The notes below the pieces were generated by a model. That model saw nothing but the letters and a program-made list of their open reading frames with translations. It made no database searches and was not told the DNA's origin. From positions 1-64,000 of the forward strand of contig CM065883.1 in the NCBI GenBank assembly GCA_033439255.1: a DNA stretch of 64,000 nucleotides. Reading direction: 5' to 3'. The position numbers and the translations under genes are program-made. This stretch comes from Hericium rajendrae. Lineage: Eukaryota; Basidiomycota; Agaricomycetes; Russulales; Hericiaceae. Positions 10,319 to 22,500 of the stretch are shown piece after piece; within the stretch, counting starts at the first letter, position 1, and every line of letters begins with the position of its first letter.

Positions 10319-12945
10319 TCAAGACCTCAACGAAGAATGCCGTGCACCGGGCGTCATGCCCGCATTCACATTAATCGCACTGTAATGCGGCGTATACGTC
10401 CCCGCCGTCCGCGGGCTCGCCGTCCCCGCGCTCGTCGACGGCGGCAGCGGCACGCGCCCCGCCGCGCCCGGCGTCGACATGTGCGTCCGCGCGCCCGGCG
10501 TCGCGGGGTACTGCAGGCCCGCCGGCATCGGCGCCGCTGCGTATCCGCTGCTGCCCTTCGGCTTGCCCGCGCGCTGGCGCGAGCGCGGGGGCGGCGTCGT
10601 GAGCGTGTCGTTCGAGCTCGCAAGGCTCGAGCTCACCGCGCTCGCGCTGTCGTCCTCGGTTGTGACGGAGTCGGAGTCTTCGAGGGGCGCGGCGCCGCCG
10701 TGCGAGAGGAGGCTGCGGTCGGGGTAGACGATGGAAGAGCCGGCGGTCGTGGATGGGAGGGCGACCATTGCGGGGGAGGCGCCGGCATGGCGGGGATCGG
10801 ACCCACCGTTGCGGGAGCCCCGCGAACGTCTCGAGCCAGCAGCGCTTGGTGCGGGGCCGGGGGTCATGTATGGGAGGCTGCCAGGTGTATCCTGTCCTGC
10901 CTGCGAAGTAGGTGCACCCCAGCCGCCGCGAGAGCTGGTGTAGAAGGAGGTACCGTCTGAAGGCGGGAGAGGCACGCCAGCGGGAGAGTATGTGGGCGTC
11001 ATGTTAGGCGGTTGGCGCGGTGTCGCGAGAGGCGTTGAGGGACCCAGTGGGACGAACCCGGGGGGCAGTTCGGAGACAATCTGGACGCCTGGCGAAGGCG
11101 GCTGTGCGACGGACGGTAAATTGACGTCCGGGGTTGGAGGTGTTCCGGGTGGAGGCATAGGTCTGTTTGCAGCATCTTCAGCGCTGAGGAAGTCCCCGTG
11201 CGTGGTAACGGGAGTCTGTTGCGGTGTCTGCGAAGACGGACGAGACTGTATCGGAAGTTCATCAGATGCAAAGTTAGATGAGAGATGGACTGAAAGCGTA
11301 CTGGAGGCTGAACGGTGATATCAGGCACTGACGACGAGCTCCGCCGATTAAGACTTCGATCTGAACCGACGGGCGTTCGGGAAGCACTGCCTGGCTTCAA
11401 TGATCCACTCGAAGAAGAGGCGTAGCTGGGCCGCCGATAAAAGTGCGGACTCTGCTGATCGAGACCTGCGACAACAGGCGTCGGGGCTTGCGGCGTTGGT
11501 ACCATCATGGTGGAGGGCGCTGGTATTTGATGTGGATCACCGCGCACTGACTACGAGATACCGAGGCAGAAAGCGTCAGCTCATCACAATATAAGTCCGG
11601 ATTATGATACAGTACTTACGCCGCCACGCCCGCTCGGAGACGCTGAAGGGGGGCGCGATGGATCACCCGCGACACTGCGAGATCCGGCAGCTGGACTTGT
11701 GCCGCCACTGGTGGATTCAGGTATCACACTGAGAGCACGGCTGCTCCTGTTCCGGGATGGTCGATAAGTCGACCCATTGGGTTCGCTGACGAGTTCAAAC
11801 TGCGAAATTGTCGTTGAACCCTGGGATTCAGGAGAACCAGGCCTGCGCTGCCGACGCTGGTGCCGGATCTCCTCCAGTGAAGGATAACCATGGCGTGAGC
11901 CTGGATTGGGCACCATGAGGGGGACATCGTCTTGCGGAAGGTCCTGCGGGAGACTCGGACCTGGTGATGGCTCCGGAGTCGGAGGAGCACGCTGCATTTC
12001 ATGAGGGGGTGGCAGACGAATATGAGAATCTGCATCTGCATGGGGTATAAATCCATCCATCGGGATGATGCTGGCGGGATGTCGCAAAGGAGATGACGTA
12101 TTGCGTACTGGGACTGGACGAATCTCGCCGTCCGGAGGGTGAACGACTACGGGAGGAGGGGTGGCGGGGACTTGAGGAACTCGAGAGGGTGAAATGCGGG
12201 GAGGGGATACGCGAGGAGGCGAAACATGACCGCCGTCCTCATCCGGGCTGGGGAAGTTCAATATGGGCTCCTCAATAGGATCCAGTCCAGAGTCGAAGCT
12301 TTGAACGTCGTCGAAGTCAAGTGGTGGGTATGGCCCAGGAGTCCCTCGAGCTCTATAATCGCCCGAGCGTCCTCGATGATAACCCAACTCCTGGCCTCTG
12401 GCCATACCCTCCTGCATCCCCATCCTTCGACCTTGTTCTCTGGCCAGATCGATGAGACGTGCCTCCTTGATCTTCCGGGCCGTCGAACGAGCACGAGCAG
12501 CGCTAGCTTCGGCATCATATCTCTGTACTTCAACAGAGTCTAGGACTTCCTGGGCCTTAAAGATTTCACGTTGAGCATTTTCGAGCTGTAGTTTATACAG
12601 CCTCAGTTCTTCATTCACCCGTGCTGCTTCCTGCTGGGCAGCTATCCTAGCATCGTTGATGGCCTTGTAGCGCAAGATCGCCTCCTTAGCCCGCCGCTCG
12701 TTTTCGTTCGCACGCTGCGACTCTTCCCTCAACTGCTCCGTGACCGTCACGACCATCTTCCTGAGGTCCTTTGCTTCGCGCTCCTCAAAAAACAGAAGGC
12801 GTGCCAGTTCATGTGTTGACGATTTTCCGCGTTCTTTGGAGAAGGTTGAAGTGGAGCGACGCAATCTCCGGTCTCGCTCCTTGGCTTCTCGACGCGTCGC
12901 ATGGGAGAGAATGGGTGATAGTGGAGGTGAATCCACGATATCCAT
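10319..12945 (-). CDS. coiled-coil protein with Pro/Ser-rich tail (paralogue of the gene at 56080-59185)
   Basis: I recognise no named family. It starts MDIVDSPPLSPILSHATRRE at 12945. About residues 45-190 are a charged, heptad-rich helix (ARLLFFEEREAKDLRKMV onward, rich in Ala, Glu, Arg), expected to form a coiled coil. This ends in a distinctive block, EASAARARSTARKIKEARLI, and a Gly-Arg run, GRRMGMQEGMARGQELG. The rest is low-complexity Pro/Ser/Arg sequence, probably disordered, in two further exons after introns near 11.57 and 11.25 kb. The stop is at 10319. The block and its spacing recur in the gene at 56-59 kb, so the two are paralogues. A pogo-like transposon begins only 98 bp upstream of the start codon, so the native promoter is displaced or lost. 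The exact C-terminal splice sites are less certain than the first exon. Confidence 0.75.
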
Positions 12946-13043
12946 GAGTATGAGCAGATATTCTGTGATCTACGGAGTAGGCTTTTTGGTAAGGTTGTCT
13001 AGAAAGGTCGAAATGTCTACGAGTGAGTGATGCAACGCATGTA

Positions 13044-13091
13044 CAGTCATCACCCGGCGAGCGACGCTGCACCTGGCGAGCGACGGACTGC
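13044..13091 (+). repeat. left terminal inverted repeat of the pogo-like element
   Basis: It begins CAGTCATCACCCGGCGAGCG and contains the 11-mer GGCGAGCGACG twice, 22 bp apart. The doubled motif may be a pair of transposase binding sites (inference). 47 of 48 positions match the reverse complement of 15755-15802. Confidence 0.92.
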
Positions 13092-13213
13092 TGTTTTTGG
13101 TAAGGTGCCATCCAAAAGCGGTAGCTCGCTCTCAGATATCTTCGCCGCGACTCGACCTCTGCCTGTCTCGTCGTTACATCGAGTCAGTAAACTACGAGCC
13201 AGTTCTATCTGAT

Positions 13214-15446
13214 CTAATCTAAGTCTTGAGTGTCTGTTCCAGCTCGCAGAGCTGCCAAAATCCTTCCCTGACTGTCCGCCTTCTCCTTTCCCTTTCCAGC
13301 TGATGTCGAATCCAAGCGCGCTGCCACCGCTTTCAACTCGGGTGTCGTCAAACCTTCTGCCTGCGAGATTGCTTCAGCAAAGCGAGGCGGAGTTGTGTCT
13401 TTGCGAGCTGCTGCGGGTTTCTTCGGGACCTTTGCACCTTCTGCTTTGCACTCTTCTCGTGCCTCTTCCCACCGTGCTTTCGCGCGTTCATTCTGTCGAG
13501 CGCGTGCCTCCTTCTGGCCCTTCCTCCACTCCACTCGTTCTTTCTTCGCAGCTGTAACGGCAGTGCGCTTGATCTTGTCAAGCCGATCTTGTCGATTTTG
13601 ACTCAGGTCGGCTTTCTTTACAGTCCGGTAGCTCGGATCAGTAAAGACTCGGCGGCCACCATCTTGGATATATTGCGCCGTGTGGCTCTTGTGTTTCTTC
13701 TCTGTCCTCGCATTCAGTCGGCGCTGCAAGCCAAGATCCTGCTCATGCTGCAAGAGAAGCTGCGCACGAGCCCCGCGGAGAGAGCTCCAAAGCTTGCAAT
13801 GCTCTTCGTGAATCTCCACAGGATCCATACTAGCGAGTGTCTCGACGCTATATGGCCCGTTTGCTTTGCCTGGATGTGCGAGAGTCGGTGTGAGAACATG
13901 AGATGTACCACCAGCCACATCTGCAAGGGGTGTATTGGTGAGAGAATCCTCGGCGAGATGTATGGCTAATTCGCGTTCACGCCGCTCAGGCGTGCGGAGG
14001 AGAGTGGGGTCGATATTGATCAAGTCCGACGATGCAGCATTTGAGGTGACATGCTCCGAGGATGGGGACTCAGGTCCTTCCTTGAGCCTTTCAACCTCGC
14101 GTAATACACGATCGGCCTTCCATATTGGTGTGCAGGGAGGGACAAGGAATGATGATTGCGTAGATGATTCCTGACTCGGTGCCATCATTCTCTCTGGGAT
14201 GGCATCAGGTCGTACTGGGCGAGTAAGTCCGGTGACCTCGAAGGCCTTGATGTTGTTATCGTGACTGAATACGGTGGGCCACACCTCATGTAACACAGAG
14301 AGGAAGTTATCGCGGCCGACGGAATAACCGTGCTCTTGCTCGAAGCGCCGAACTGCTTTTGGCCACAAGATCTTCATGCGAGCAAAATGGACGCGATCGA
14401 GACCTTGAAGACCATGCGTGCACTTCGGTGGGTAGCCGACCAACACAATGTTGTTCTCTGCTGCATAATCATCGAAGTCCAGGGCTGTATGAGTTGAATG
14501 CGAGTCCACGTGGAGTATCCGAGTGCGACCAGCAGCAGACTCTTTAGTCTGCTCATCGAACCACTTTAGCCATTCGAGGCACAGCTCGCTATCCATCCAA
14601 CCGGTCTCTGAGATTCCCATCCTAATGCGGTGATCAGTATCTGCCCGGGACTCATGATGACAACTTTACTCACAGAGCACCACCAGGATTGTTCTCCGCC
14701 CAAGAATCTCGAAGATGTCCACCCTTGAAAATGACGAAGGGCGGCAGGGATCTCCCGTCAGAACAGATGGCTGCCAAAACTGTAGTCAAGACACGACCGC
14801 CTTCCTGTCTGACATGCGGCATCTTCGTGCCACGACGGCATACAACACGGTCCGCGCCTGGAATTCCTTCCCAAAAGCCCGATTCGTCTGCTGCCCATCG
14901 CGTATCTGGGTGGATATCATGTTCTTCATAGAGATCTGAGACCATCTCAAAATATCTCTTCACCGCAGTTGGATTCAGGGCATCAGCCCGTTGTGAGTCG
15001 AGCATTGAAGCCCATGATGTTTGCAGGCGTGATCCCCAGCGCTCTTTGAACCGCTGGATCCAATTGTGTCCGAGTTCAGAGTTCGGTTCGCGCTCGCGCA
15101 GAATACGGAGAGCCATGTTCTCGATTTTTGCGTTGGTCGGAGGTAGCGCGCGATCCGACTGAGCTTCGACCCAGGAAACGAGCACTTCTTCTTCCTCAGC
15201 GGACAGCTTCGTCTGCTTATGTACTGCCTGAATGCGAGTCTTGCGGCCCTTGTGATAATGTCGAAGTGTTGATTCCGCCACGTCGTGTTTCCGAGCAAAT
15301 CGAGTCAATTCAACGCGATCATTAGGACCGGCATGTTCGAGGGCCTCTCGATAGTCTTGGAGGGCGGTATCGAGAGCCTCTTGTTTCAGTTCTGCTTTGA
15401 TGTGATTTTTAGTTTGCTGACTTTTCGCGTGACCTACCATGCACAA
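13214..15446 (-). CDS. pogo/CENP-B-like DDE transposase
   Basis: A DNA transposase that should cut and paste the surrounding element. Exons 15446-14674 and 14621-13214 join in frame across a 52-bp intron to 726 residues. The N-terminal half has a Psq/CENP-B-type helix-turn-helix region (ELTRFARKHDVAESTLRHY, then WVEAQSDRALPPTNAKIENM). The DDE_1 catalytic core shows the first Asp in WAADESGFWEG, the second in ILHVDSHSTHT and the third in HGLQGLDRVHF, with 35 residues between the last two (DD35D). A long Lys/Arg/Glu-rich C-terminal tail follows, longer than in many family members and of unknown role. No stop or frame break is seen, so the enzyme may be functional. Confidence 0.93.
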
Positions 15447-15754
15447 AATCTCGAGCTGGGTAGAGATTTGCAGTGACGTGGCTAAGCAGCAGGCTCAACC
15501 GACGGCTTGCTCGATCTCGGCTATAATTTAGGTAAATTGACTGGTCCTTCAGACATAATTGCCGAGGGTTGGGAAGGAATAGAAACAACACCATGCATTC
15601 AGAGATGGGAGGGCCCCAGATATGATATGTTGGAACTAGTAAATTCGTACATGAAGGGCATTGAAAGAGAAAGATTGCACAACGCGCAGTAGTTCCGCAA
15701 CTCTCGTAGAGCGTGGGGACCATGTACAAAATTGGAAGGCACCTTCCGGAGTGG

Positions 15755-15802
15755 GCAATCCGTCGCTCGCCAGGTGCAGCGTCGCTCGCCGGGTGATGAC
15801 TG
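15755..15802 (-). repeat. right terminal inverted repeat of the pogo-like element
   Basis: The mirror of 13044-13091 with one mismatch, followed by the TA duplication at 15803-15804. Confidence 0.92.
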
Positions 15803-15804
15803 TA

Positions 15805-17845
15805 CTAGTGGCGACATGACACGACGCGAACCAGCCCGCAAAGTTCTCCGATCCAAATGTCCTTTATTCCTAGCCATGCGGCAGACGCGCCATGTAGCGC
15901 TATTGACCATCCCATGATGTTTCATACAACCATTCATTCTAACCATCATACGACGAAACGTCTGCCGATCGGCAGACTACCATTCTGGTGAGTATCTCCT
16001 CTCGCATTCGAGTTGATGTGATGAAACAGCCCAAATATGATATCATATTTGACGCTCTCGCGCAGTAATCCAAATGCACCATAGCAAGCACCGAAAACGG
16101 TGCATCTCGTATTGTTTCCAAGACAGATTACGGCCCGCTATTGGCCCGCAAATAGCGTTCCCCGATGTGTCACTGCCGGTAAGATCGGCTTAATGCTTGG
16201 GCATGCTCTGATCTCTAAGGCCACGACTTCGACAGCTCGTCAATGCTACATTTTCCGGTATGCATACCAACAACCGGTGCTCTAGCGTCTATTTCGTTCG
16301 GAACCATGCATGAATGCATGAGCTTTCAGGTGACGACAGTGTCGTCGGATGCAATGATGCAATACTAGTACTATGCCTTACTCAATCGTCCGCAGCGCCC
16401 ATACTGATGCATTTTAGCGTACAAAGATATCGCCTTTTCAGTTTACGAGGCCAAACTCTTCGAAGGCCCTTTCCAATCTGGTTACGCCGACTTGAATCAA
16501 AGTGACTTAGTTTCCACCAGAACGGTACCGTCAGCCGGCTCCATGTACATTGCAAGGAGCACTGCATCGACTTACCCCAACCGTCACTGTTCGTCTCACG
16601 TGCAGGCGCAAAGTGCTGAACGATTGCAGTATCCCAACAGCGCCGCCGGTCATGTTGACAGATACTGCAACGCGGTTGCTTCCTACCATGGTGTGGCCGG
16701 TATCTTTGTTCTTGCATGGTCGCTATCTCGTGGAACACTAGCGCGTGTTTCTACGGGATGGCGGGATGCTTTTGTCAACAATGGTAGTTTTCAGGTACTG
16801 TCACCGCCCGCCGTTCAACGTGCTATTGATTCAATTAATGTTACAAAGTAGAAGCCACAGGCCTTTGATCCCCGTCTAACCCGCCGCGAAGCGCGACTTT
16901 GCAACCGAAGCCAGAAGCCATCAAACTGAACTTGGCAGACCTGATGGCCTCAAGGCCTGACGGAGCCTATGGTCGGTCTGGATCCGATTTATCATCAGGC
17001 CGACCTACTTGTCATACGTGCTTTGTACGGTCAACAGAGATATCAGTGAGTACTTTCAGCCGGACCTACCCGACCTTGCATCAACTATCGTGGCGTTTCG
17101 TTCGTGCTTACAGGCAAAGTTCTTGTTGCCAGGCTATGAAGTGAGACACCCGGCAAGGTGCACAAATCAAGCAACCTGGGTTGTCACTGCGACTATGGTT
17201 CACATGCCAATAATGAGTAAGCTGACTACAGCTCGTGTTCGCAAGCCTATCTCTCGATAATCGGTGGTCCACAGAAGTGCTCTGGAAGGCACAGATGGTA
17301 CAGCCACGTTGTTCCGTGTCCGTCGTTCCCGATTCTCTAAAATGATGGAGCTTATGACCTTTCTTTCAGTCCGTCGTATGTGAAAAATGTATAAGCTACA
17401 AATGGCTTCATTTTATTGCCTCACTTTTTCACGTTGCCTTAGCCACGGCTCAGAGTTGAAACTTGCTGTTGCCGTATCTTATCGCCCTCGATCGACTGTG
17501 GAGTCTCGACCTCCGAGTCGGACATGTGCCACAATAGAATCTAGGACGAAATGGATGGCATCCTCCATTACAAAGTTCCGAAATCTCACTAGTACAGCAA
17601 AAACATTAGAATTTCTCGAACCAATAAATTCTAATATACCTGCGTTGCAAAATACAGCGAAAATCGTTCTTGCGACTGGGTGACTTCCCGTAGCCATCTG
17701 GAATAATTTGCAGAATAGATTTTGGCCGCATTTGGTTTGCCGAATGATGGCCGAGAGCCAACCAAGCCTTTGGGTCACAAAACGGCGTTTCCAGATGTCG
17801 AGTCTGAAGGAGGGGGGTCCCCCCCTCTTCCAGAGCAATATCTGT
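15805..17845. other. gene-free stretch
   Basis: About 2 kb between the pogo-like element and the first hAT copy. Open frames are short, overlap on both strands and match nothing I know. I see no tRNA, repeat array or spliceable gene. It may be decayed transposon or old intergenic DNA. Confidence 0.4.
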
Positions 17846-17853
17846 ATGAGTAT

Positions 17854-19527
17854 TAGGGATGGACACGAGTGCACTCGCGGGTGACCCGGATCCGAACCCG
17901 CGGGTATTCAACATAGCGTGATGCCCGACCTGGATCTGTGCGGGTTTCAGCCACCGGGTGATCCGGAGCCGTGGGTCAGGTACCCGTGACATCACGGGTC
18001 ACCCGCAGGTCAGTTATGTAGTGATCCTGCTATTCTTCAGCGACAGAACTCGATGCGCTGGTGCAGTGAAAACGGCTGTAGAACAGTGCCAGCGACGACG
18101 AGTGCGCTGCAGGAGAATCGCGGCTGCCGGGAGCTGCCGAGAGCTGCATCAGAGACTGGGCAGCAGACTTCACTAAGGTGATGTCGTTGCTCAGGGATGC
18201 ACAGTACAGTAAATATGTCGGTTTCTCATACCAATAAATTTTAAGTACTATCTGTTATTATGCCTTTTTTCTCTTAATTTATACCACTTTATCTGATTTG
18301 TTGAAGCTTGAGGAACGTAGCTTTCCTCGTTCGGTGGCTGAAGCGCGTCGAGACTGCGCTTGCTTATTCTTCCCACTCCTTCCTTTACTCTCTCCATCTC
18401 TTCTCTCTCGCCTCGCCTCGTTTTTGACGCCTATCGATGGTCAAGACGGGTTGTATAGAGGATTGTAACTGGAGGGGCATCAGGTGAGTCAAAAAAAAGT
18501 TTTTTTCGTGTTTCTTTGTGCTAACTCAGAGTGTCGTTCGTTTTCGAACGACACTCGTTTGTTTGTCTCCGCCCTCCCACCATCGCCCGTCCAACGTCAC
18601 TGCCTTTGCCTTGTCCCCATCGCCCCCTCTCGCATCGCGCAACATCGCCAACGCGTCGAGCTGCCCGGGCGCCGCACCGACACCCCATCCATGCCCAACG
18701 CATGACGACAACATCCCCCTGCTCCCCTTTCGCGCGCACGGCCACGCAAGGCCGTCTTGCCACGTCGTTCCGCGCCGCCTGTGCGTTGTCAACGACGTGC
18801 GGGCGACCGCGGTAGAGTCCCGTTGCCATGGCAATGGGGCTCGTCCGTCGTTTGTGCCCGTCGCCCGCGGTCCCGCACGCACCCTGCATCGCGTATGGGC
18901 CCGCGGCAGTTGAACGTCTCCCGCACGGGCATGCAAGAGCCCAGGGACCGTCGCATGCCCCTCGCTTGCCTCGTGCGTCTCGCCTGCAGGCCTGCGGCGT
19001 TGTGCGCGCGCATGGTGCACGGGCTCGTGGCCTCGCGCACGCCCCTCGCATGTTCCCCGCGCGTCTCTTCGCCTTGCTCATCCACGGCGCACACGGCGCG
19101 GCACCACCCATTGCACGCATTGCGTGCATGTCCCGCCCTCTGTCGCGCTGCGCCCCCTCATCTGCCGCCGTTGGCCACCTCGCGCATGGTTCCGCCACCT
19201 GCTGCCCCTTGACGCCTTGTGTGCGCCTCGCGCACTGCTCTGCCACATCCGTAATTCAAAGAAGGCAGTTCGCACCGTAGAATTGTGAATTAGAAAATTC
19301 GTGTATATAGTGTACATACCATAGTGATAATATACAACTATTATTAAAATACAACAGGTAACCCGCGGGTAACTCGTGGGTCAAGGCATTTCAGTAACAC
19401 TTTGACCTGGACCCGGACGGGTTTGCGCCACCGGGTGATCCGGATCTGCGGGTCAGGAACCCGCAGGTAAATTTCACAGGTATACCTGTATTGACCCGCA
19501 GGTGACTCTGACTCGTGTCCATCCCTA
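17854..19527 (+). mobile_element. non-autonomous hAT element, copy 1
   Basis: 1,674 bp flanked by a perfect 8-bp target duplication ATGAGTAT (17846-17853 and 19528-19535). The ends are a perfect 17-bp inverted repeat, TAGGGATGGACACGAGT. An 8-bp duplication and TAGGG-type ends are hallmarks of the hAT superfamily. Subterminal zones hold many copies of short ACCCGCGGGT/CGGGTNACCCG-like motifs, likely transposase binding sites. The interior is a GC-rich block (about 18.55-19.22 kb) open in several frames on both strands, with no protein family match. I take these frames as chance and the element as non-autonomous. A nearly identical copy lies inverted at 32993-34668. Confidence 0.9.
18529..18556. 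other. perfect hairpin inside hAT copy 1
   Basis: A 12-bp stem (GAGTGTCGTTCG) with a TTTT loop and its exact complement. It follows a run of A, then G, then a run of T at about 18491-18506. The same hairpin is in copy 2 near 33967-33994. It marks the junction between the AT-balanced flank and the GC-rich core, so it could be the edge of an older nested insertion. Confidence 0.75.
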
Positions 19528-19535
19528 ATGAGTAT

Positions 19536-22500
19536 AGATATTTTACTCTCCGCCAACCCTCCGCTCGCGCATTTGGCCTCTGTGTCAATGCTCAGCTCTT
19601 ACTCCGCCTCTCTCCGCTCTGCACATCTGTATCTTGGCTCAGACACTGTGACTGCGTACGGGCTGCAACTGCTCTAACCATAAATTCCACTTCTCGTTCG
19701 AAGCCCGCACTAGTTATCTGCACGCAATCCAGATCCTGCGGGAAGTCATCCACTGAGCCCTTTGGTGTTCCTCAGATCCCTGTACAGACCACCGGCAATC
19801 AATATCAACGAGTCGTACGCTGTGCAGCACCAGTCGCGATCACATGCACATGAGAGTCAAAAAATTCTCGCGTTCGCCCAGCGAGGCTATCCATCACGAC
19901 ACGTTGATACGCACCGGAGGAGATAGCCTGCACCGATCCGCAACGCTCCCGCCTATCATCCCCACCCGCAGAAGCCCGTAGCCAGATTCGCACATCGATC
20001 CCGCCGATCTGTCGAGTTGTTCGGCCTCGATGACTGGCGTTCCTGATGCCTGATGCGGCCATATCAAATGACATGGCGTTCCACTGGGCCAAGCACCCGG
20101 CGGCAAATTAAAGTGTTGCGCGACGTAATAGGCGCACGTCCGGCGGCAAAGGAAGGCAAAGTATACTGCACCCAGTGCGTACGCTCCACAACGTCAACCG
20201 TACGTGCGGTCCTGTGCGGTCGCACGATGCGGTTCATAGAGGATCCTGCTCGTGAAGTAAGTATGATGGCTAAGCGCACTGCTTCGTCGTACTTTGAAGC
20301 TCAGATTAGGCCTAGAGGGTGCAGATCCCATATGACAACCTGCTCTCGACTAAGTTACAAGGCACCGCTCCTGAAAATTGCATGTTGCATTAGAAGCAGC
20401 GCACGGCGCTTGATTCCCCTGGTTTCCTTGTCGCGTGAATTGTTTACCCACGTGGCCAAGTACTGGCCAAGTACGAACGTCGCAGAAGCATGTGCAACGA
20501 CTGGCGGGATACGTATCCTGTCCTGATCCATATTAAGCTTTCCTGATACGATTTATCAAGAAATCGCTACATCATGCCCTAACGTTAACAAAGCACTCAC
20601 GTTGGTCTGATGACGTGCGGCTCCATATCCACCCTAAAATTATAGCGTTTGTAGTCATTGAGCTGTGTCTCAAGTCGGCTTTAGCATATATGTCCTATAG
20701 AATTGGGGTCAGAGCCCCCATCGATTTACTGCGTAAGGATATTGGAAAACGTACCCGACATCAGGCAGGATGCAATCCCTCTCGGACTTAAGTTTCGGAC
20801 TTAAGCATGGCGCCGACCTGTTTGCGGGGGGCGTGGGCCTTCGTTCTCCCATACCTCAAGATCGAGATCGAGCAACTGAGGTATGCTTTGTTAGAATCCT
20901 GCAGCAAACAAAAGTTTCTGCAGCCGGGACGCTGCAACGCCGGCGTCATCCTACACAATAAGATACCACAAGAGGAAGTGCGGTCGTAGAGGTACGCACC
21001 TTCTTTCATTTAGGCATACACATTGGCTTCGTAATTGATTCTCCGAAGGAACGGACAAGCAGCAGTGCAACATTGTTGCACACATTACGGCGCCGATAAT
21101 TGAGAGGCACAGTTGTTATTGTCGTGCTACGTAGGACCACCAGCCGGCACTCGGCATCTGCGACAGGATAGCTGATCGATAGACCGGTTTAGTAAAAAAA
21201 ACCAAAAGGGCGAGCTGGACGTTAGATGACGACGAAGAATGGATATGGGCTAGCTCACTGTGTGCAGGGTCGGGGGCATAGTATTACATCTCATAGTATT
21301 ACATCTCATCTCCACGTAGCGCGGCGTATTCGGCCATTTGTTACTGTCGTCGGCATCGAGAACACGGTTGCGAAGGGGCCACAAATCTGTGCAGACACGA
21401 GGTAAGCTCACAGCCGCAAAGCGCGCCTGTAGTACGCCATGTTGCTCACCTATATTGTTCAGGAACCCATGATGCGCCTTACGATGAGATGAACGGAGCG
21501 GGGAAGGTCTTGATCATGGTTCAGCAAGTGGGTTGTGCGTTGGGTTGTGCGGAACAATCCGTACCACATCACGCTGCGAAGGTCCTTGTTCACCGGCGGC
21601 GTGGCCGTCTGGCCCGCTCGGTACGTCCGCATGCCTTATATGATCTGCTTCCATGCTTTCAATAGGCGCAAACGCGGTCTAGGTGATGCGGATGTTCACG
21701 TACGGTCCACGATTAACTCCAGGCTCGCGCGTACCAGCAGAGTCAGCCTTTCGGATTTCGAGCGGAATTCAAGTCCGAGAATATATGCTGCATCGACGCT
21801 GCCCTCGCGAGCTGATGCGTCCTGCACGGGCTCGGGCGAAGCTCACAAATCGCATGGCTACAGCGCCAACGGAAATGCGGCGCAAGGCGGCGTTTGATCC
21901 TGTGAATTGCGGAAGATGGCTCCAGCCGAAACTGGCCGCTGACCGTGGTACCCGCGGCTGTCACCGCTTCGTCATTCGTTCGCTCCAGCTCTAGCTCCAG
22001 CGCAGGCACGTCTGCCATCGAAGGGCGCTCGACAGCCTCAACGCGATGACCAGCGGGGGAATAAGTCTGTGATTAATTGTATCCGAAGGATTTGAGCGAT
22101 GTTTGTGGATCAAAGAATTTTCGAAGGTGTATCGGCGGGTCGCTTGACGGAATAATAACTTGTCCTTTGGTGTGCTGGGACTGCATAACGGGTGTTCTAT
22201 CCGTCTCACGTGCGCAAGGCAAGGGTATCATGGCACGGCGACGAGCGTGCGAGCCTTCGATCCTACTCCGCACTAGGTCGGTCGCGGAGAAGCCCATTGG
22301 TGTTGCCATCTGAGCTCCAGCTTCTCAAGACCACCAGAAGCCGCCGCCTACAGACCCGGAAGGAAGAAGGAGGTGCGTGCGAACAAAGAGGGAGTCGTTG
22401 TCGTTATCGGTGTCCGAAGTCTTGTATCCACGACCGAGACCCATCCGCGTTCATGACCCACTTTCAGCGATCCAATAATTTCCCAGCTCTACAGAGAGAA

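Larger units (their letters stand above)
13044..15802 (-). mobile_element. pogo-like (Tc1/mariner superfamily) DNA transposon, apparently complete
   Basis: This 2,759-bp element is flanked by TA on both sides (13042-13043 and 15803-15804), the target duplication used by Tc1/mariner elements. Its 48-bp terminal inverted repeats differ at one position. Its one gene, a DDE transposase on the minus strand, is open throughout. The ends begin CAGTCA, as is common in this superfamily. Near-identical ends and an open reading frame point to a young insertion that could still be active. That is inference; I see only one copy here. Confidence 0.92.

Noticed and set aside
10337-10960. 207-codon plus-strand frame over the 3' end of the coiled-coil gene
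   Set aside because: Arg-rich antisense shadow of the Pro/Ser-rich tail.
18757-19280. Long open frames in several phases on both strands in hAT copy 1 (and the same in copy 2)
   Set aside because: They overlap fully on opposite strands, are Arg/Ala/Pro/His-rich and match no transposase; the cause is GC-rich sequence poor in stop codons.
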